Positions 22,200-34,339 of a stretch of 64,000 bases of DNA are shown in pieces. The notes under the pieces were generated by a model. The model was not told where the DNA came from and searched no databases. It was given only the letters and a program-made list of their open reading frames with translations. The first letter of the stretch is position 1. The number at the start of each line of letters is the position of its first letter. The translations under genes were made by a program, and so were the position numbers. Source of the DNA: Aphidius gifuensis (lineage: Eukaryota > Arthropoda > Insecta > Hymenoptera > Braconidae); assembly GCF_014905175.1 (NCBI RefSeq), contig NC_057788.1, positions 19,810,154-19,874,153 of the forward strand. Direction: 5' to 3'.

Positions 22200-22985
22200 T
22201 TTACTTCAGTATCCAATATCGCATCAATGGCGCGAATTAAATAATGATACTTTAGGCTATGTTCTCAAGTCACATGTTATTGTTTATTTTTCTTTCCATC
22301 AAGTTTAATGAGTTTTTTTTTTTTACATCATATGTAAACTAGAATATAGAATATTTTCATTTACGAAAGGATTTATTTTCGAATATCTAAATCAGCTGGC
22401 AAAAGCATCTGTCTACAAAGCAAAAAAGCTAACATATTTAGATGGTGTCAGTATAGTATTCAATATCGCATCGATGGCGCGAATTAAATAATGATACTTT
22501 AAGCTATGTTCCCAAGTCTCATGTTGTAATTGTTTATTTTTCTTTCCGTCAAGTTTAATGAGTTTTTTTTTTTTTTTACAGTATATTCGTAAATAGGAAT
22601 ATGAAATATTTTTATTTACGAAGTTCTTTACGAAAGGATTTATTTTTGGATATCAAAATCAGCTGCCAGAAGCATGTGTCTATAGAGCAAAAAAGATAAC
22701 ATATTTAGATGGTGTAAAAAGACCTTTATATATAGTATACAGTATTTGAAAAAAACCAGAAACTTAAAAAAAATAACGAAGTTCCCCCGCCGGGAATCGA
22801 ACCCGGGTCTTTTGCTTTCTGGGCAAACGCCTTGACCACTAGACCACAGGGCTTCTTATTTTTTCTAAGTTTCATCAAGTTAACTACGACGTCCTTCTAT
22901 GCGTCAATTCATTTTTTGAAAAAAAAAAAAAAAATAGTCAGTATAGTATTTAATATCGCATCGATGATGCGCGCGCCATATGTTG
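22200..22985. repeat. Tandem repeat of about 240-290 bp, third unit split by a tRNA-like element
   Basis: Units begin 'caatatcgcatc(a/g)atgg' at about 22215, 22459 and (mutated) 22948, and contain 'tctttcc(a/g)tcaagtttaatg' and 'atatttagatggtgt'. The element at 22755-22930 interrupts the last unit between 'atatatagtatacagtat' and 'gtcagtatagtattt'. Confidence 0.65.
22755..22930 (-). mobile_element. tRNA-like foldback element, copy 1
   Basis: The minus strand reads 'gccctgtggtctagtggtca' ... 'gacccgggttcgattcccgg', a tRNA-like 70-mer with good D-arm and T-arm consensus. The anticodon arm would be TTTGC/GCAAA with loop CCAGAAA, lacking U33. It is framed by 'aaacttagaaaaaataa' and 'ttattttttctaagttt'-type inverted repeats. 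The flank 'tcaagttaactacgacg' ... 'tatgcgtcaattc' is shared with the 29.5 kb copy. Not a credible host tRNA. Confidence 0.65.
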
Positions 22986-23017
22986 TTGGGATATAGGCGC
23001 GAATTCCAGGTCTGTAA

Positions 23018-23172
23018 AGTTAGCACATACATTATAGCACAATCAAAACAGACTATAAAAAACAAAAAAAACGCATAAAAATTGTGGATTCCGCACAAAA
23101 AACGCATATAATTCGCACGTAACTCCTGATATAGTCCGGTTTGATTGTGCTATAATGTATGTGCTAACTTCA
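23018..23172. repeat. Hairpin element
   Basis: 'agttagcacatacattatag' followed by 'cacaatcaaa' (23019) faces 'tttgattgtg' and 'ctataatgtatgtgctaact' (23139-23169), with about 90 bp between the arms. Short non-autonomous palindrome. Confidence 0.7.
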
Positions 23173-23499
23173 CATACCTGCGAATCCTGTCGTGCTAATT
23201 ATGCTAATATATACAACATACACATGTTTGCTGTTGAACATAACCTTTTGTTTATATATCTTTGCGTTTTTATTGTGCTTTTGGGAATATATATATATAT
23301 ATTATTATGTTATTATATAAAAAATATTCATAATTATATATTTATTTGGTTTAAATTTGGATATTAATTGTCAAGGTAATTAATATTATAATAATACAAT
23401 AAATAATATCAATATAGATTGATGCATATAGTAATTGAGTAAATTTTATAAATTTGTAATGTGTGCAATTACGTGACAAGTCAATTACATTTACAGATG

Positions 23500-23880
23500 A
23501 AAAACAATAGAAGAAAAGAATAAAATTAAATGTAACCAGTGCAATGAAATTTTTAGTAAAAAAAAGAAGTCTTTATGCTTTTGCAAGTAGAATTCATAAA
23601 ATTGAGCTGGTTAAGACAATAACTGAAAACGAATCTTGTGTATACTGTGATAAAAAATATGCAAATCAAACGAGCTTGTATTATCACTATTCACATTTTC
23701 ATCAGGTCTCAGATTATCAAACTATAAATTGTCCATTCGTAGGTTCTGATGAATCTGAGAATATATATGAGTATACTTATTTGAAACTGAGAAAACACAT
23801 TTGAAACAAGCATCATTATCCAGTGAAGATGGAAGAATTCGCTTTTCTTAATGATGATAGTGATTACAATGTTATTTGTT
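23500..23880 (+). pseudogene. C2H2 zinc-finger remnant
   Basis: One frame reads KCNQCNEIFSKKK (23530), then slips at an A8 run into SLYAFASRIHKIELVKTI. The next finger is ESCVYCDKKYANQTSLYYHY followed by SHFH (a complete C2H2), then QTINCPFVG and LKLRKHI with a TGA before NKHHYPVK. A weak third C/H pair is possible. Zinc-finger N-termini occur in several insect transposon proteins and in host factors; which this is cannot be told. Fragment, frameshifted and with a nonsense codon. Confidence 0.5.
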
Positions 23881-24171
23881 CATTTATTCATTTCATTAAT
23901 AATAATTAGTGTGATATTTTCTAATATAAATTATATTTATTCATTGTAAAATATATTATTTATACAGATTTCATGGATTGGAAGGGTAGAGTTAAAACTA
24001 AAAAGGCTGCACCTTTATAATAAAAGATACGAAAAGCAGAGTTTTGGTAATTCCAACACCAAAAGACAATACATCTGCAACTGCAACTTTAAAAAATTCA
24101 AAACCACTGTATGTCCATCTATGATGGATGTTACAGGTGTTAAAGATCCTGACAATAATAATCAAAGTAAG

Positions 24172-24447
24172 GGTGCGAACTCACGACAAGCTAAAATTTC
24201 CGCTTATAAACATGGCGGCTATAAAAATAACCAAAAAGTAATTAAATTCACTAAATTATCACTGAATTAACTACTATTTACTGAATTGACTGCAAATCCG
24301 TGGTGTCTCTCCGTGACTGCAGAACAGGCTTGACACCACCAAGCTTGTTCTAAAATCACGGATTCGCGATAAATTTAGTAAATTTAGTTACTTTTTGGTT
24401 ATTTTTATAGCCGCCATGTTTACAAATCTCATGAGTTCGCACCCTAG
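24172..24447. mobile_element. MITE with AGGGTGCGAACTCA termini
   Basis: 'agggtgcgaactca' (24173) faces 'tgagttcgcaccct' (ending 24446); inward 'catggcggctataaaaataa' faces 'ttatttttatagccgccatg'. Internal 'tccgtgg' and 'ccacggattc'-like symmetry. A diverged end is at about 48010-48055. No coding capacity. Confidence 0.85.
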
Positions 24448-24789
24448 ATGTCAAGTATTGTTTATTTGATTGTATAAACCCCTTAATTTTCGAAAAAAAA
24501 CTGTTTTTGAAATATTTTCATGTTAAATAAAGTGTATTTGTATTTTTATATTTTGTTATTTTTGCCTTATTAATATGTTTTTATTATTGTTTTATCAATT
24601 ATCGATATTTTATATATTTTTCTATTGTTGTCAAGTGTATTCAATTTTAGAGCTGTGTGGTCACACGCAAGTTTTTGCTGCAATGCTTTATGCTTCATGA
24701 ATGAGTGCCCTCATCGGTAAGTTTTCTCGCTCACTGACGAATCGAGTCTCCGCTCGGTCTCTACAACTTCACAGCTCTATGGTGTTATT

Positions 24790-25030
24790 CATTTTTCATT
24801 AGCAATCTACAATTGTAGCTACGAACAAAAGTATTTAGAAAAATGTGAATCGTGTTCATATGCAAATGTTTCCTTGTCAAACGAATTTATGATAAATCTT
24901 TTAATACCAAATAAAAATAACACATCTACTTTACAAGAAACTTATCGATCAATCACTATCATAGTGGCACGAAGGGGTTGGTACATGTGTCGATTGTTTT
25001 AGATCAACGAAAATTCTAAGAAAGATTGAA
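24790..25030 (+). pseudogene. Degenerate coding remnant with C-x2-C, unassigned
   Basis: A frame from 24820 reads YEQKYLEKCESCSYANVSLS and FMINLLIPNKNN before stops. The layout is faintly like the C-x2-C arm of a ubiquitin-specific protease, but too short to call. Lies between a MITE and a Helentron; may be a piece of either or of a host gene. Confidence 0.2.
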
Positions 25031-26913
25031 GTCCTCAAAATTAATGATATCATTGTTTTAAGTCTACTCTACATCAATAAATTTAAATGGTCAAGTAAAA
25101 ATGATAATTGCTTAATCAAAGGAATACCCACTTCTAAAATTCACATTTGTGATTCTACCAAGAAGACTAGAAAGAAGAAGAGTCAACTCCGTACATTGGA
25201 AATGGGACAAAATATGTCCTGTACCTCGAGCTTCTTAAATTTGCCAATTTGGCGCTGATTGGGTTCTACGTATAAAGTTAGTTATTTTGTCAGTTATTTC
25301 CGCAAAAATACTAGCTGGATAAAAATTGATAATTTGTTCGTTGCTAGCAAAAACTGGTGAAGTAATGCAAAAAATGCTTACATATTTTTTTTTTTAGAAC
25401 GAACAAAAATTAATACGGATGGTACCAAGTAATTTTATATACTTCTTAATATTATAGTTTTTTCTATCGAATGATTGAAGGACTTTACAAAAAGATGTGA
25501 TATCTAAACAAAAAAAGAAACACAGTTTTTTTTACAAAAAGGAGCGTCAAGTATTCGAAATCTCCACTAACTATGTGATTATAGTAATTTTATTTTATAT
25601 TGATATTTATTAATTTTTTAGATACAAAAAGATATAATACCAAAATAAGTCAAGAAGGAAATATTTAACGCATATAATTAAGTCTTAATCTTTGACAAAA
25701 TTTTATACTTGACCCCGCCCGGTTTCATAGTGAAAACTATGAAACATCAAATGATGATATAGATTTGAATGATTCAACTGAAAAACATAATGAAAAAAAT
25801 TATATTCCATTATTAAATGACAGTGGTTACATTAAAAAACGAAAAAAAACATGTATAATCAGATGTAGCAATTACGATTATTATGATGATCCTGACAATT
25901 TTTTCAGGAACAACTAATGCTGTATTCACCTTGGAGAGATGAATACAATGATCTTCTGAGTACCACAATAAATCTTGAACAAATTTTCGAAGATAACTCT
26001 CAAAAAATTGAAAACGAAAGTCTTCAGTTTAATCAACTAGGGAGCTCAGAAAATTTTAAAAATTTGTTGGATGCAATAAAAATAAACGAAAGTAAAATAG
26101 ATGACGAAGAAAATCACCTGGGAAAATATAATAGAAGTCATATATTAGATGGATTTATTTATGAAAGTGACAATAAAAACGATGATTTAGATTATTTAAA
26201 CGATTTATTCAACTCAGCGGAAGTTAATGATAAAACAAGTAATAATATTGAAATAACGAAAATTTATCAACCACCTTTGAAAAATAACGATGAAGTTTTG
26301 AGTATGATCCGGATATTAAATTACGAACAGAGACATATCCTTTTACATTAAAGCGATTATTTTAGAAATAGAGAAAATACTCTGCCATTTTATATATTCA
26401 TCAGTGATGGAGTTGGGGTTGGAAAAAGTTTATTAATCGATACGATATTTCAATATTCGAACGTAGAAATATTTAATAAAGAAGAAGCATCAAATCCAGT
26501 AGATGTAAAAATTTTATTGTCCGGTAGAGCAGCTTGTCATATTAATGGACAAACATTGCATAATTTATTCTGTTCACCGGTAAATCAGTTTAGAGGACCT
26601 TTACCAAAATTAAATCCAAGCGTAACAAATACATTCACTGTTAAGCTAGCACAAGCAAGACTATTAATAATTGATGAAATTTCAATGGTTGAAAGTAATA
26701 TGCTTAATAAACTCAATGAACGAATGAAACAAATTTTCGATAGCCGGTTACCTTTTGGAGGTTTATCAGTGATAGTTGTAGGAGATTTGAACCAATGAAA
26801 ACCAGTGATGGATGAATTTCAACCATCAACAAGTGATTCAATGTCTATATTGGCAGGACAAAATATTTCGGAATTATTTCAATATTATTCTCTAAGACAA
26901 TGCATGAAACAAT

Positions 26914-28990
26914 GCCCTATTTGACCTCAAACCCTGATCAGAAACGGATCAGGATTCCTTATTCAGGGACCCTGACTCATTCCTGACCCGAACCTGATTT
27001 TCTTAAGTCAGGTAACCTTATCCACTCCTGTTCAGGAAAGGAACAGGAAACCTTGACGTATCCTGAATAAGGTTTCCTGAACAGATTCTGACCAGAATCT
27101 TATCAGCAAAAATATTTTACGTAGGCGGAGCCTATAGTATTGAATTCATACACGTTTTTTTTAAAATGATCATATCTTGTAAAGTAATAAAGTTAGAAGG
27201 ATCGTATTAGGATCAAATTATTCGTCTATGAAAATACTGAAACCGGGAACTTACTAAAAGTAATTTCAATTGTTAGTTAATTTATTAATAACAAATAACG
27301 ATCACCGTATAATTTTCAAAGTCAAATAATAAGAAAACTAAGAACAAATCATGGATGCGATTTTTTGCCAGGATATTAGGAATGACTGAATTTATAATAA
27401 TCGAGTTAAAAATTGTTTTTAATGTCGTTAGAAGATTGTTAATAAACAAAAAAAGAAAATTGCTGTTTTTTTATATTTTGCATAACTCTTTAAAATTTTA
27501 ATTTACAAGCTTTGTTTATGGCTCAAAATAATTGTCTTTTCGATACCGAGAGCCACCCTCTCTTGATAAAATTTGCTCTGGTCATTTGTTAATTAGATAT
27601 CAGCAATTGTTTATAACAATCACTATCATCCTTTATGTTACAGTTGAAAAATAGTAACGAAGGAGTGATTTTAGCGATTTTTATCAAAATAGGGTGGCTC
27701 TCAGGAATTTAATATCAAATTTTTTGAGCTCAATAAAACTTTTTTATGTTAATTTGTTCAAAAGTTATCCAAAATATAAACAATTACCGATTTTTATTTT
27801 AAACATTTTTTCTTCAAAAAAGAGTTTAAAGCGCATGCGTAAAACTTTCTTTGCTGTGGTTATAATTTGCTTGATCGATAAAATAGTTATTTAAATTACC
27901 ATGTTATTGAAAATAAAAAAAAAACTACCATGGACAAATTTTTATAAATAAAAGTAATAAACAAAATGGTTCTAAAAAAGATTTGTTTAGTTAAAAAAAA
28001 AGTAAATTGAACGATTTATTTTTTTTATATTTGTATTGATTTTTTTTTCGAACGAATCTAATAAAATCATTAATTACAAGTGGTATAACCTCAAATTTTT
28101 TTCATCTGTATTTTGATTTATGTACATAATTTGACAGGTGAAAAACAGCGCGAAAAAAACAAAAAATATTTAATCATATAATTTAAAATTATTAATAAAA
28201 AAAAAACTAAAATGAATTTGGAATAATCAAGAGGAACCACACGGGCTTTCGCCGGAGTTTTGAAAATTTTCAATTTTCAATAGAACGAGTCCGTTACTAA
28301 AAATTTTTTGGATTTAATTTTAATTTTAATTCTAAAACAAAATGACAAGGGACAATTTAACAAATTGTTGTATTTTATTTTTACGTTAAATTTACGTCAC
28401 AAATTCTAATTTAAGTTTTTTTTAGCTGATGTATTTTATGAAAGCAAAAAATCACATCCTATCATCGATAGACGGCATGGCCGCGCGTGTTAAGGCCCGT
28501 AGTTGTAATCTGAACGATCCGAGTTCGCGTCCCGCTAGTAGTTAGGTCATTTAAGTTATGTTAGGTATATAAAATCTTATCATTCAACCTTTTTCATCAT
28601 TAACATTGCTATAGTAAATTAGTTAGCCGATTTACAAAACATCAAATAATAAAAATTAATTTTTTTTTAGAATTACTTGATCCATTTCAGATCAGGAATC
28701 CTTTACCTTTCCTGATCAGGTATCCTGGTCAGGTTTCCTGATCCGATTCTGATCAGAATCCTAAAAAAAAGCGTTACATTCTGATCCGTTCCTGAACAGG
28801 ATTCCTGGTTATATTCTTGTCAGAAATCCTGATCCATTCCTGTTCAGGTATCCTGGCTCTAACCCTACAATCTGGCCAGGTTTCCTGATCCGGTTCTGAT
28901 CAGAATCCTAAAAAAGAGCGTTACATTCTGATTCGTTCCTGAACAGGTTCCCTGATCCGGTTCTGATCAGAACCTTAACTAAATTTCCAC
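26914..28990. mobile_element. 2 kb insertion with CTGATCAGGATTCC arrays at both ends
   Basis: Interrupts the Helentron helicase. The left end (26930-27105) and right end (28676-28980) are arrays of short palindromic units such as 'cctgatcagaa(a/t)cggatc' and 'aggtttcctgatccg'. The core 27117-28330 is a reverse-complement relative of 52180-53110: 'aatcatggatgcgatttttt' then 'gccagg' here against 'cctggcaaaaattgcatcca' there, and 'gccggagttttgaaaatttt' against its complement. No transposase recognised. A tRNA-like sequence lies at 28478. Confidence 0.7.
28478..28552 (+). other. tRNA-like sequence
   Basis: 'ggcatggccgcgcgtgttaa' then 'ggcccgtagttgtaatctg' and 'gatccgagttcgcgtcccgc'. The B-box-like 'gagttcgcgtccc' is clear and the A-box weak. 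Inside the 2 kb insertion; probably a SINE-derived head. Confidence 0.4.
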
Positions 28991-29511
28991 TCGGGATTAT
29001 TTGCAAAAGTATTAAATAATATGGCAAATAGAAAAATGAATGAAGAAGACAAAAATTGATATCGTCCAGATATTTTACTTTACATAATCTTCCTGATGAA
29101 GCACATGATGCAATTAACCTGTTTTCATCAAATTTTGAGGTTGATTCATACAATAAAAAAGTTCTTTCAAGTATGAAAACTGAAGGTACAAAAGTAACAG
29201 CAATAGATACAATTACTGGAACAGAAGATGTAAAGATTCTCCGGAAAATAATAAAAAAAATAAATTAAAAACCAAAAAATGAAACATACGGCTTATCATA
29301 AAAGATTGATTTATAAATCAATACACGCTATATGATTACAGTGAACATTGATACAGATGATCATTTAGTAAATGGAAGTTTAGGAATCTTGAGAAAAAAA
29401 AATTGGAGCAAAAATGAGAAAGGAGAAAGACGGCCTTTACGTTTATGGTTAGAATTCAATGATTCGAAATGTGGGCAAATAGAAGTAAATGAAAAAATAC
29501 AAGAATAAATG

Positions 29512-29685
29512 AAAAAAAAAACCAGAAACTTAGAAAAAATAACTAAGTTCCCCGCTGGGAATCGAACGGGTCTTTTGCTTTCCGGGCAAACGCCTTGACC
29601 ACTAGACCACAGGGCTTTTATTTTTCTAAGTTTCATCAAGTTAACTCCGACGTCCTTCTATGCGTCAATTCATTTTTTTACTTCA
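29512..29685 (-). mobile_element. tRNA-like foldback element, copy 2
   Basis: Same structure as 22755-22930, with the tRNA-like core 'gccctgtggtctagtggtca' on the minus strand, deletions in the T-arm ('gacccgttcgattcccagc') and the framing inverted repeat 'aaacttagaaaaa(t)aa'. Inserted in the Helentron coding region, starting 'ccagaaactta' and ending near 'cgtcaattcattttttt', as in copy 1. Confidence 0.7.
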
Positions 29686-30175
29686 AGTAATCATGAACAT
29701 CAACTCAAACAACATTAACTCCTCTAGAACCAACAACTTATACTATTCAAAGATCAACAAGAAAACAACCAATAACAGTACGAAGAACTCAATTTCCGAT
29801 AACACCAGCAGAAGGAATGACATTTCATAAATCACAAGGTTCAACAGAACAAAAAATAGTAGTCCATATAACAAAGTATATTACTGTGACGAAATTATAT
29901 GTTGGTTGTTCAAGAGTAACACATTTAGAAGAGCTATTCATTGTTAGTGAAGATGGTATATTTAAAGCGTCTAAAACTAGATTAGAAACAGATTCGATTG
30001 AAATAGAATTAGCCAGATTACACAGAAACTTGTTAATTCCGGAATTTGTAATGTTTAGTACAATACCAGTTGGTACAATACAAATATTATTTCACAATGT
30101 GCAATCATTAAGAAAACCTTTACATGTAGTAAATGTACAAGTTGATAAAAAAGTTACAAAGTTGAAGTAATTTAT

Positions 30176-30424
30176 ACATTATCATTTAAACTTGATTAAT
30201 ACGTATTTATTTTGAAACATGAAATAACATATTTTTATTAAAACGAAAAATAAGACAGCAAAGAGACTATCAAGAGGTCTCGTTAGTGTCTTTATCAATA
30301 ATAATAATTTTTATTTAAAAATCATATTTTACACAATATTTATAGTAACATTTATAATAATTATTGATAAAGACATTCTCGAGATCTCTCAAAAGTCTTC
30401 CAAATGTCTTGGAAAAAAAATACA
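30176..30424. other. AT-rich stretch after the Helentron
   Basis: Contains 'aagagactatcaagaggtct' and 'agacattctcgagatctctc' (30255 and 30371), which recall the 'agagatctct' tandem family at 16.9 kb in a diverged, inverted pair. No gene. Confidence 0.3.
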
Positions 30425-32395
30425 TATACAGGGTGTATGGAAATTCGCGCATGTGAGATATATTACGATACTGTATCCTAAATTCTATGAAATACGTATT
30501 TTTTTTTTTTTGCTCTACGAGATTTATTTGTTAAGATATACGCATTCAAGTGGACCAATCAGAAATGGGGGCCTCGTTAACAATTATTATTATTGTTTTA
30601 ATAAACATGTGCTTGTTTGCGCGCGAAATATGAGCGACAATATCGCTGATATTTTGTTAATAATTTTCCGAGAGATGTAGCTACTGATAATTTACAATTA
30701 ACCGTTGAAAAAAATTAATTAATTAATTGACAGGTAATTTGATAAATAAAAAAATTGATAAAAAATAATGAGTCGTTAATGGACCAGATTTTAGGCCATA
30801 ACCGGGCCACATGTGACGTTCTCCAGGCTAATAAAAATACTGGGACATTTTTCAAGACTAAAATTAATTCAAATAAATAATAAAAATAAGTGTAGTCCTG
30901 GATAAAGTCCCAGAACGTAGCCCGGAGAATGTGCCGTCGTATGTTCTGGAAAATGTTCTGGAAAATGTTCTGGAAAATGTCCTGGTTATAAAATAAAAAG
31001 CTACAATTGGAAAAAAATTTAAAATACAAAATTACCTTTAAATAAAATAAAAAAAAAAACTTCCATCAATATTTATAGGTCAACAACAAATTTATAAATA
31101 CAATATTTATAAATCAACAACAAATTTTTAAGGTTTTTTTTTTAAATTTATTTCTCACACATTTATTATAATAAATAATATTTTTTATTGAATAAACATT
31201 TACACAATTTACACTCATAAACATTGTTCAAAGTGGTCACCTTGATTTTCAAGGCACCATCTCGTACGATGAACAACGTCAAGTGAGGCTCGTCGTATCA
31301 TTGCAGGAGTCAAAGAATCAACAGCAGCTGTTATTAATTCACGTAGCTCATCACCATTATTCACTCTTTCTTGATATACAATAGTTTTCAAATGTCCCCA
31401 CAGCCAAAAGTCAAGAGGTGTGAGGTCTGGTGATCGTGGTGGAATTCAACAGGCCCATGCAAACCAATCCAGTGATCATCAAATGTTTCATTCAGGTATT
31501 CGGTAACTACCTGAGCTGAATGTGGACCAGCACCATCTTGTTGGTACCATACGTTTCTTATTTCTTCGGGCTGTTGAGCAATCAATGGTGGTAAATCATC
31601 ACGTAAAATATCAAGATAAATCTCACTTGTTAACCGTGCTTCATCAATGAATCTAATATGCTTGAAAAAATAAAAATAAAATAAATAAATAATTAATTAA
31701 TATAATTTTATAATATAATTTACAATATTGTTAATTTATAATATTATTGTATTTTAGTAACCAAGTAACTAACTAACCACTGACTCGTTGATGATCGCAG
31801 CCCAAACGTTTACACTGAACCTATTTTGAAAAGATTTTTCAACGACTTGACGAGGATTTTCATGTGACCAAGTATGCCTATTGTGGAGGTTGAGTACGGG
31901 TTTTTGGTTGAAGGTTGATTCGTCAGTCCAAATGATTGATCTGTAAAATCATCTGGAGCTTCATCATATCGGTCGTCATACCAAGTTGAAAATCGTACGC
32001 GTCGTCCAAGGTCTCTTGCATTCAAGTTTTGAACCTTTGTAATAATGGATGCACCATCTTCCTTCAGTGTTTCGAAAATCTTTGAATGCGAGAGACCTAA
32101 ATGAAGACCAGCTTGCCTTAGTACTCGTAGTAGGATTATTTTCAATATGTCGTAAAATCCGGTCTTCATTGATCACTCGTGACGACCTGCATTGATCCTC
32201 CTTGCAGGCAAAAACTCCATCATTTTCTCATCCTATCTCTCAAATTGACAAATACATTTCGATCTGGTAATCTAACACCGACCTCTGTATGGACGGTATG
32301 CTCGCCGCAAGACCTTCATTGTTCTGTTTTTCACCAAGAATTGTATCATATCATTATACTCTCCTAGAGAATAGGCCATGTCTGAACAAACTGCT
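30425..32395 (-). mobile_element. Tc1/mariner-superfamily element, decayed
   Basis: A plausible terminus, 'tacagggtgtatggaaattc', lies at 30426 downstream of the transposase remnant. The opposite terminus was not found. The sequence between 30450 and 31200 is AT-rich, with no second gene and a repeated 'gttctggaaaat' near 30950-30975. Confidence 0.5.
31214..32176 (-). pseudogene. Mariner-type transposase
   Basis: From 32176: DRILRHIENNPTTSTKAS and, in the next frame, HLGLSHSKIFETLKEDGAS, the helix-turn-helix region, then ITKVQNLNARDLGRRVRFS, AWY-like catalytic lead-in and GLTNQPSTKNPYS. Near 31580 RNVWYQQDGAGPHSAQVV and EYLNETFDDHWIGLHGPVE match the second catalytic Asp block (QQDGA-PH). The end reads RTRWCLENQGDHFEQCL at the stop near 31214. 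At least three frame changes and an AT-rich block around 31660-31780 break it. Inactive. Confidence 0.75.
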
Positions 32396-32399
32396 GAAT

Positions 32400-33105
32400 A
32401 ATAATATAAATAATATCAATATAAAGAAGTAATAGAAATATAATATAAATAATTATTTATTATTTATTTCACCATAGACTTTATTATAAATTTAAATGAA
32501 TAAAGTGATAGATTTAAATATTTTAAAAATTTATTATGAATGGTATCCATATTCAATATTATAAATAAATTATTCCGATAATATTTATAATTATTATCAA
32601 ATGGAAAAATTTTACTTACTCTATTTATCTGCTTACGGACTTTAACCTGATCACCATCAATTAGTAATAAAGATGCGTATTTGTTTCAATAAAAAAAAAG
32701 AAGGAATAAAAAAATGAAAACATAATTGACTAATTTCTCGTCAATGACGTTTTGTAAACATAGATTAATTTAAAACTCACTATGAATTTTGTTAACATTG
32801 GAAATTAGAATATTACCAAGACATTCATTAATTTCAATAAATAATTGATATAATATAAATAATAATGATAAATAATTTGACCTTTTTTAATTGCCAATTT
32901 GTTTTTCATTTAATATTAGCAAATTTTGTTATTGTTAAAAAATAGATTAATAAAGAGACAAGGCTTCAACTCTGTCAGATGTGTACTTTTACTGATATGT
33001 GCATTTTTTTGCATATTTTTTTTTCACTATTAAGTTTAAATGAAAATTAAAATTTTTAACTCAATAAATTTCTCTAATATTTTATCTTACTTTTTTTCTT
33101 TCTCA
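32400..33105. other. AT-rich, no gene identified
   Basis: Runs of 'ataatataaat' around 32400-32450 and 32860. No exon or repeat family recognised. Confidence 0.35.
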
Positions 33106-33107
33106 AT

Positions 33108-33640
33108 TATTTTTTTAAGCTTTATATTTTCATTTTTAACTTCATCAAATGATATACTAAGTTCATCAAGATGACGTTCAAGAACTTCAACCTGTTAAAA
33201 TATTAAATTTTCAATTTATTTTTATTCAAACAGAATATAAATATTTGAAAATACATATTTTTGATTATGTTGATTCATTTGGTGTATTTTTAATAATGAA
33301 GAATTTGAATCACAATTAAATATCAGTTGAAATTGTAAATCTAAAAAAAAAAAAAATAATGAAATTTAAAAAAAACAATTTCAATTATTTTTGAAATAAT
33401 AATACGACCTCTATTTTGTTGACAAAGTGACTAACTTCTTGATGTAAAGCTGTCAAGTTTAACTTTTGTTGAACTTTTCTTATTGTGTTAAAATTTTGTT
33501 CAAGCTGATTAACCTGATCTTTTAACTACTTGATGTGATCTTGCCTGAACTAATGATGATGATGATAAACTTTGTAGTAATTCTGTTGAATTTTACTTGA
33601 TTTTCTTCTCTAAATAAACATAAATCAATTTATTTGAATT
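33108..33640 (-). pseudogene. Coiled-coil exons of a degraded host-like gene
   Basis: Minus-strand exons: after TTTATTTAG near 33610 the frames give NSTELLQSLSSSSLVQARSH, then, after a 1-nt shift near 33530, DQVNQLEQNFNTIRKVQQKL and LHQEVSHFVNKIE. After TTTTAACAG at about 33194 comes VEVLERHLDELSISFDEVKN, then ENIKLKKIIEKEKK and GTAAGA. Heptad-like Leu/Ile spacing indicates a coiled coil. A TAA in the first segment and the shift mean it is broken. It directly follows the thioredoxin-like exons and may belong to the same gene. Confidence 0.5.
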
Positions 33641-33666
33641 GCCTTAGAAAAAAAGAAAATTGATAA

Positions 33667-33996
33667 TTACAGACATCTGAATAGATGTAAGACTTTTCCA
33701 GCTTGGTATTGGCTCAACTTTTGTCCATGTTTTATTCTGACAAATTCTACAAGTGAATCTTTGTCTCTTGACTTTTGTACTGACGAAATAAACCATCTGT
33801 GACACTGAAATAAAATAAAATTTTCAAATGATTATTTTAATTATCCTATAATTTTCATATATTTTATGACTTACTGGTATATTGTGGAAGTGCAGTGACA
33901 TCAACTTTACCAACATAAATACCAAGATCTTTTTTATGTCTCCAAGATAATTCCACGTTGGATTTAAATCTTTACATGCTGGACACCATGGTATAA
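33667..33996 (-). pseudogene. TMX1-like thioredoxin-domain exons
   Basis: Exon 33996-33875 follows TTTTTCAAACAG and reads PWCPACKDLNPTWNYLGD, a CPAC redox motif in TMX1-type context, then in another frame DLGIYVGKVDVTALPQYT, to a GTAAGT donor. Exon about 33791-33667 reads DGLFRQYKSQ, RDKDSLVEFVRIK and KTWTKVEPIPSWKSLTS in three frames, matching the TMX1 order (DGEFRRYQG, DFINFISDKEW, SIEPVSSW). CPAC would be the disulfide-exchange site in the ER lumen. Several shifts show a pseudogene. The signal peptide and membrane segment were not found. Confidence 0.6.
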
Positions 33997-34339
33997 CTGT
34001 TTGAAAAATAATTATACATCAATTAAAAGAATAATTAAATTAATAATAAATTAATATATAATTTTTAAAATGTAAAAAATAAAATATGTTAATCATATGA
34101 CTTACCTGATAAATGAGTTGAATCAACTGATGGAAGTTTCATAAAACAAGGGTAACACTCAATTGATTATTATCCTCCTTGGTAAACTGTTAAATTATAA
34201 AATTTATTTATAAATTAAATTATAAATAAATAAATAAATACAAACTTTGACAATTTCTATGATGAGTAATTCGACCAAGTTGTTTTAGGTCGACAAATTT
34301 ATTTGAGCTGAATAATTACCTATATAAAGACATTTACGC

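Larger units (their letters stand above)
25733..30175 (+). pseudogene. Helentron helicase/endonuclease, plus strand, split by two insertions
   Basis: Begins with RKKTCIIRCSNYDYYDDPDN, a 1-nt shift near 25910, then LMLYSPWRDEYNDLL (25917), the conserved pre-helicase region. The PIF1-like helicase shows DGVGVGKSLLIDTI (Walker A, about 26410), LLIIDEISMV (Walker B, about 26665), VIVVGDLNQ (motif III), then LRQCMK at 26905. A 2 kb element interrupts. Coding resumes at 28992 with LFAKVLNNMANRKMNEED, then HNLPDEAHDAINLF and YMITVNIDTDDHLVNGSLGI; a tRNA-like element at 29512-29685 interrupts again. The end has GMTFHKSQGSTEQ and KLYVGCSRVTHLEELFIV, then ILFHNVQSLRK, the start of the endonuclease. Stops and shifts throughout; Rep domain not found. 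Confidence 0.8.

Noticed and set aside
22792..22858. Functional tRNA gene
   Set aside because: Anticodon loop lacks U33, the sequence is repeated with decay, and it is framed by an inverted repeat; better explained as a mobile tRNA-like unit.
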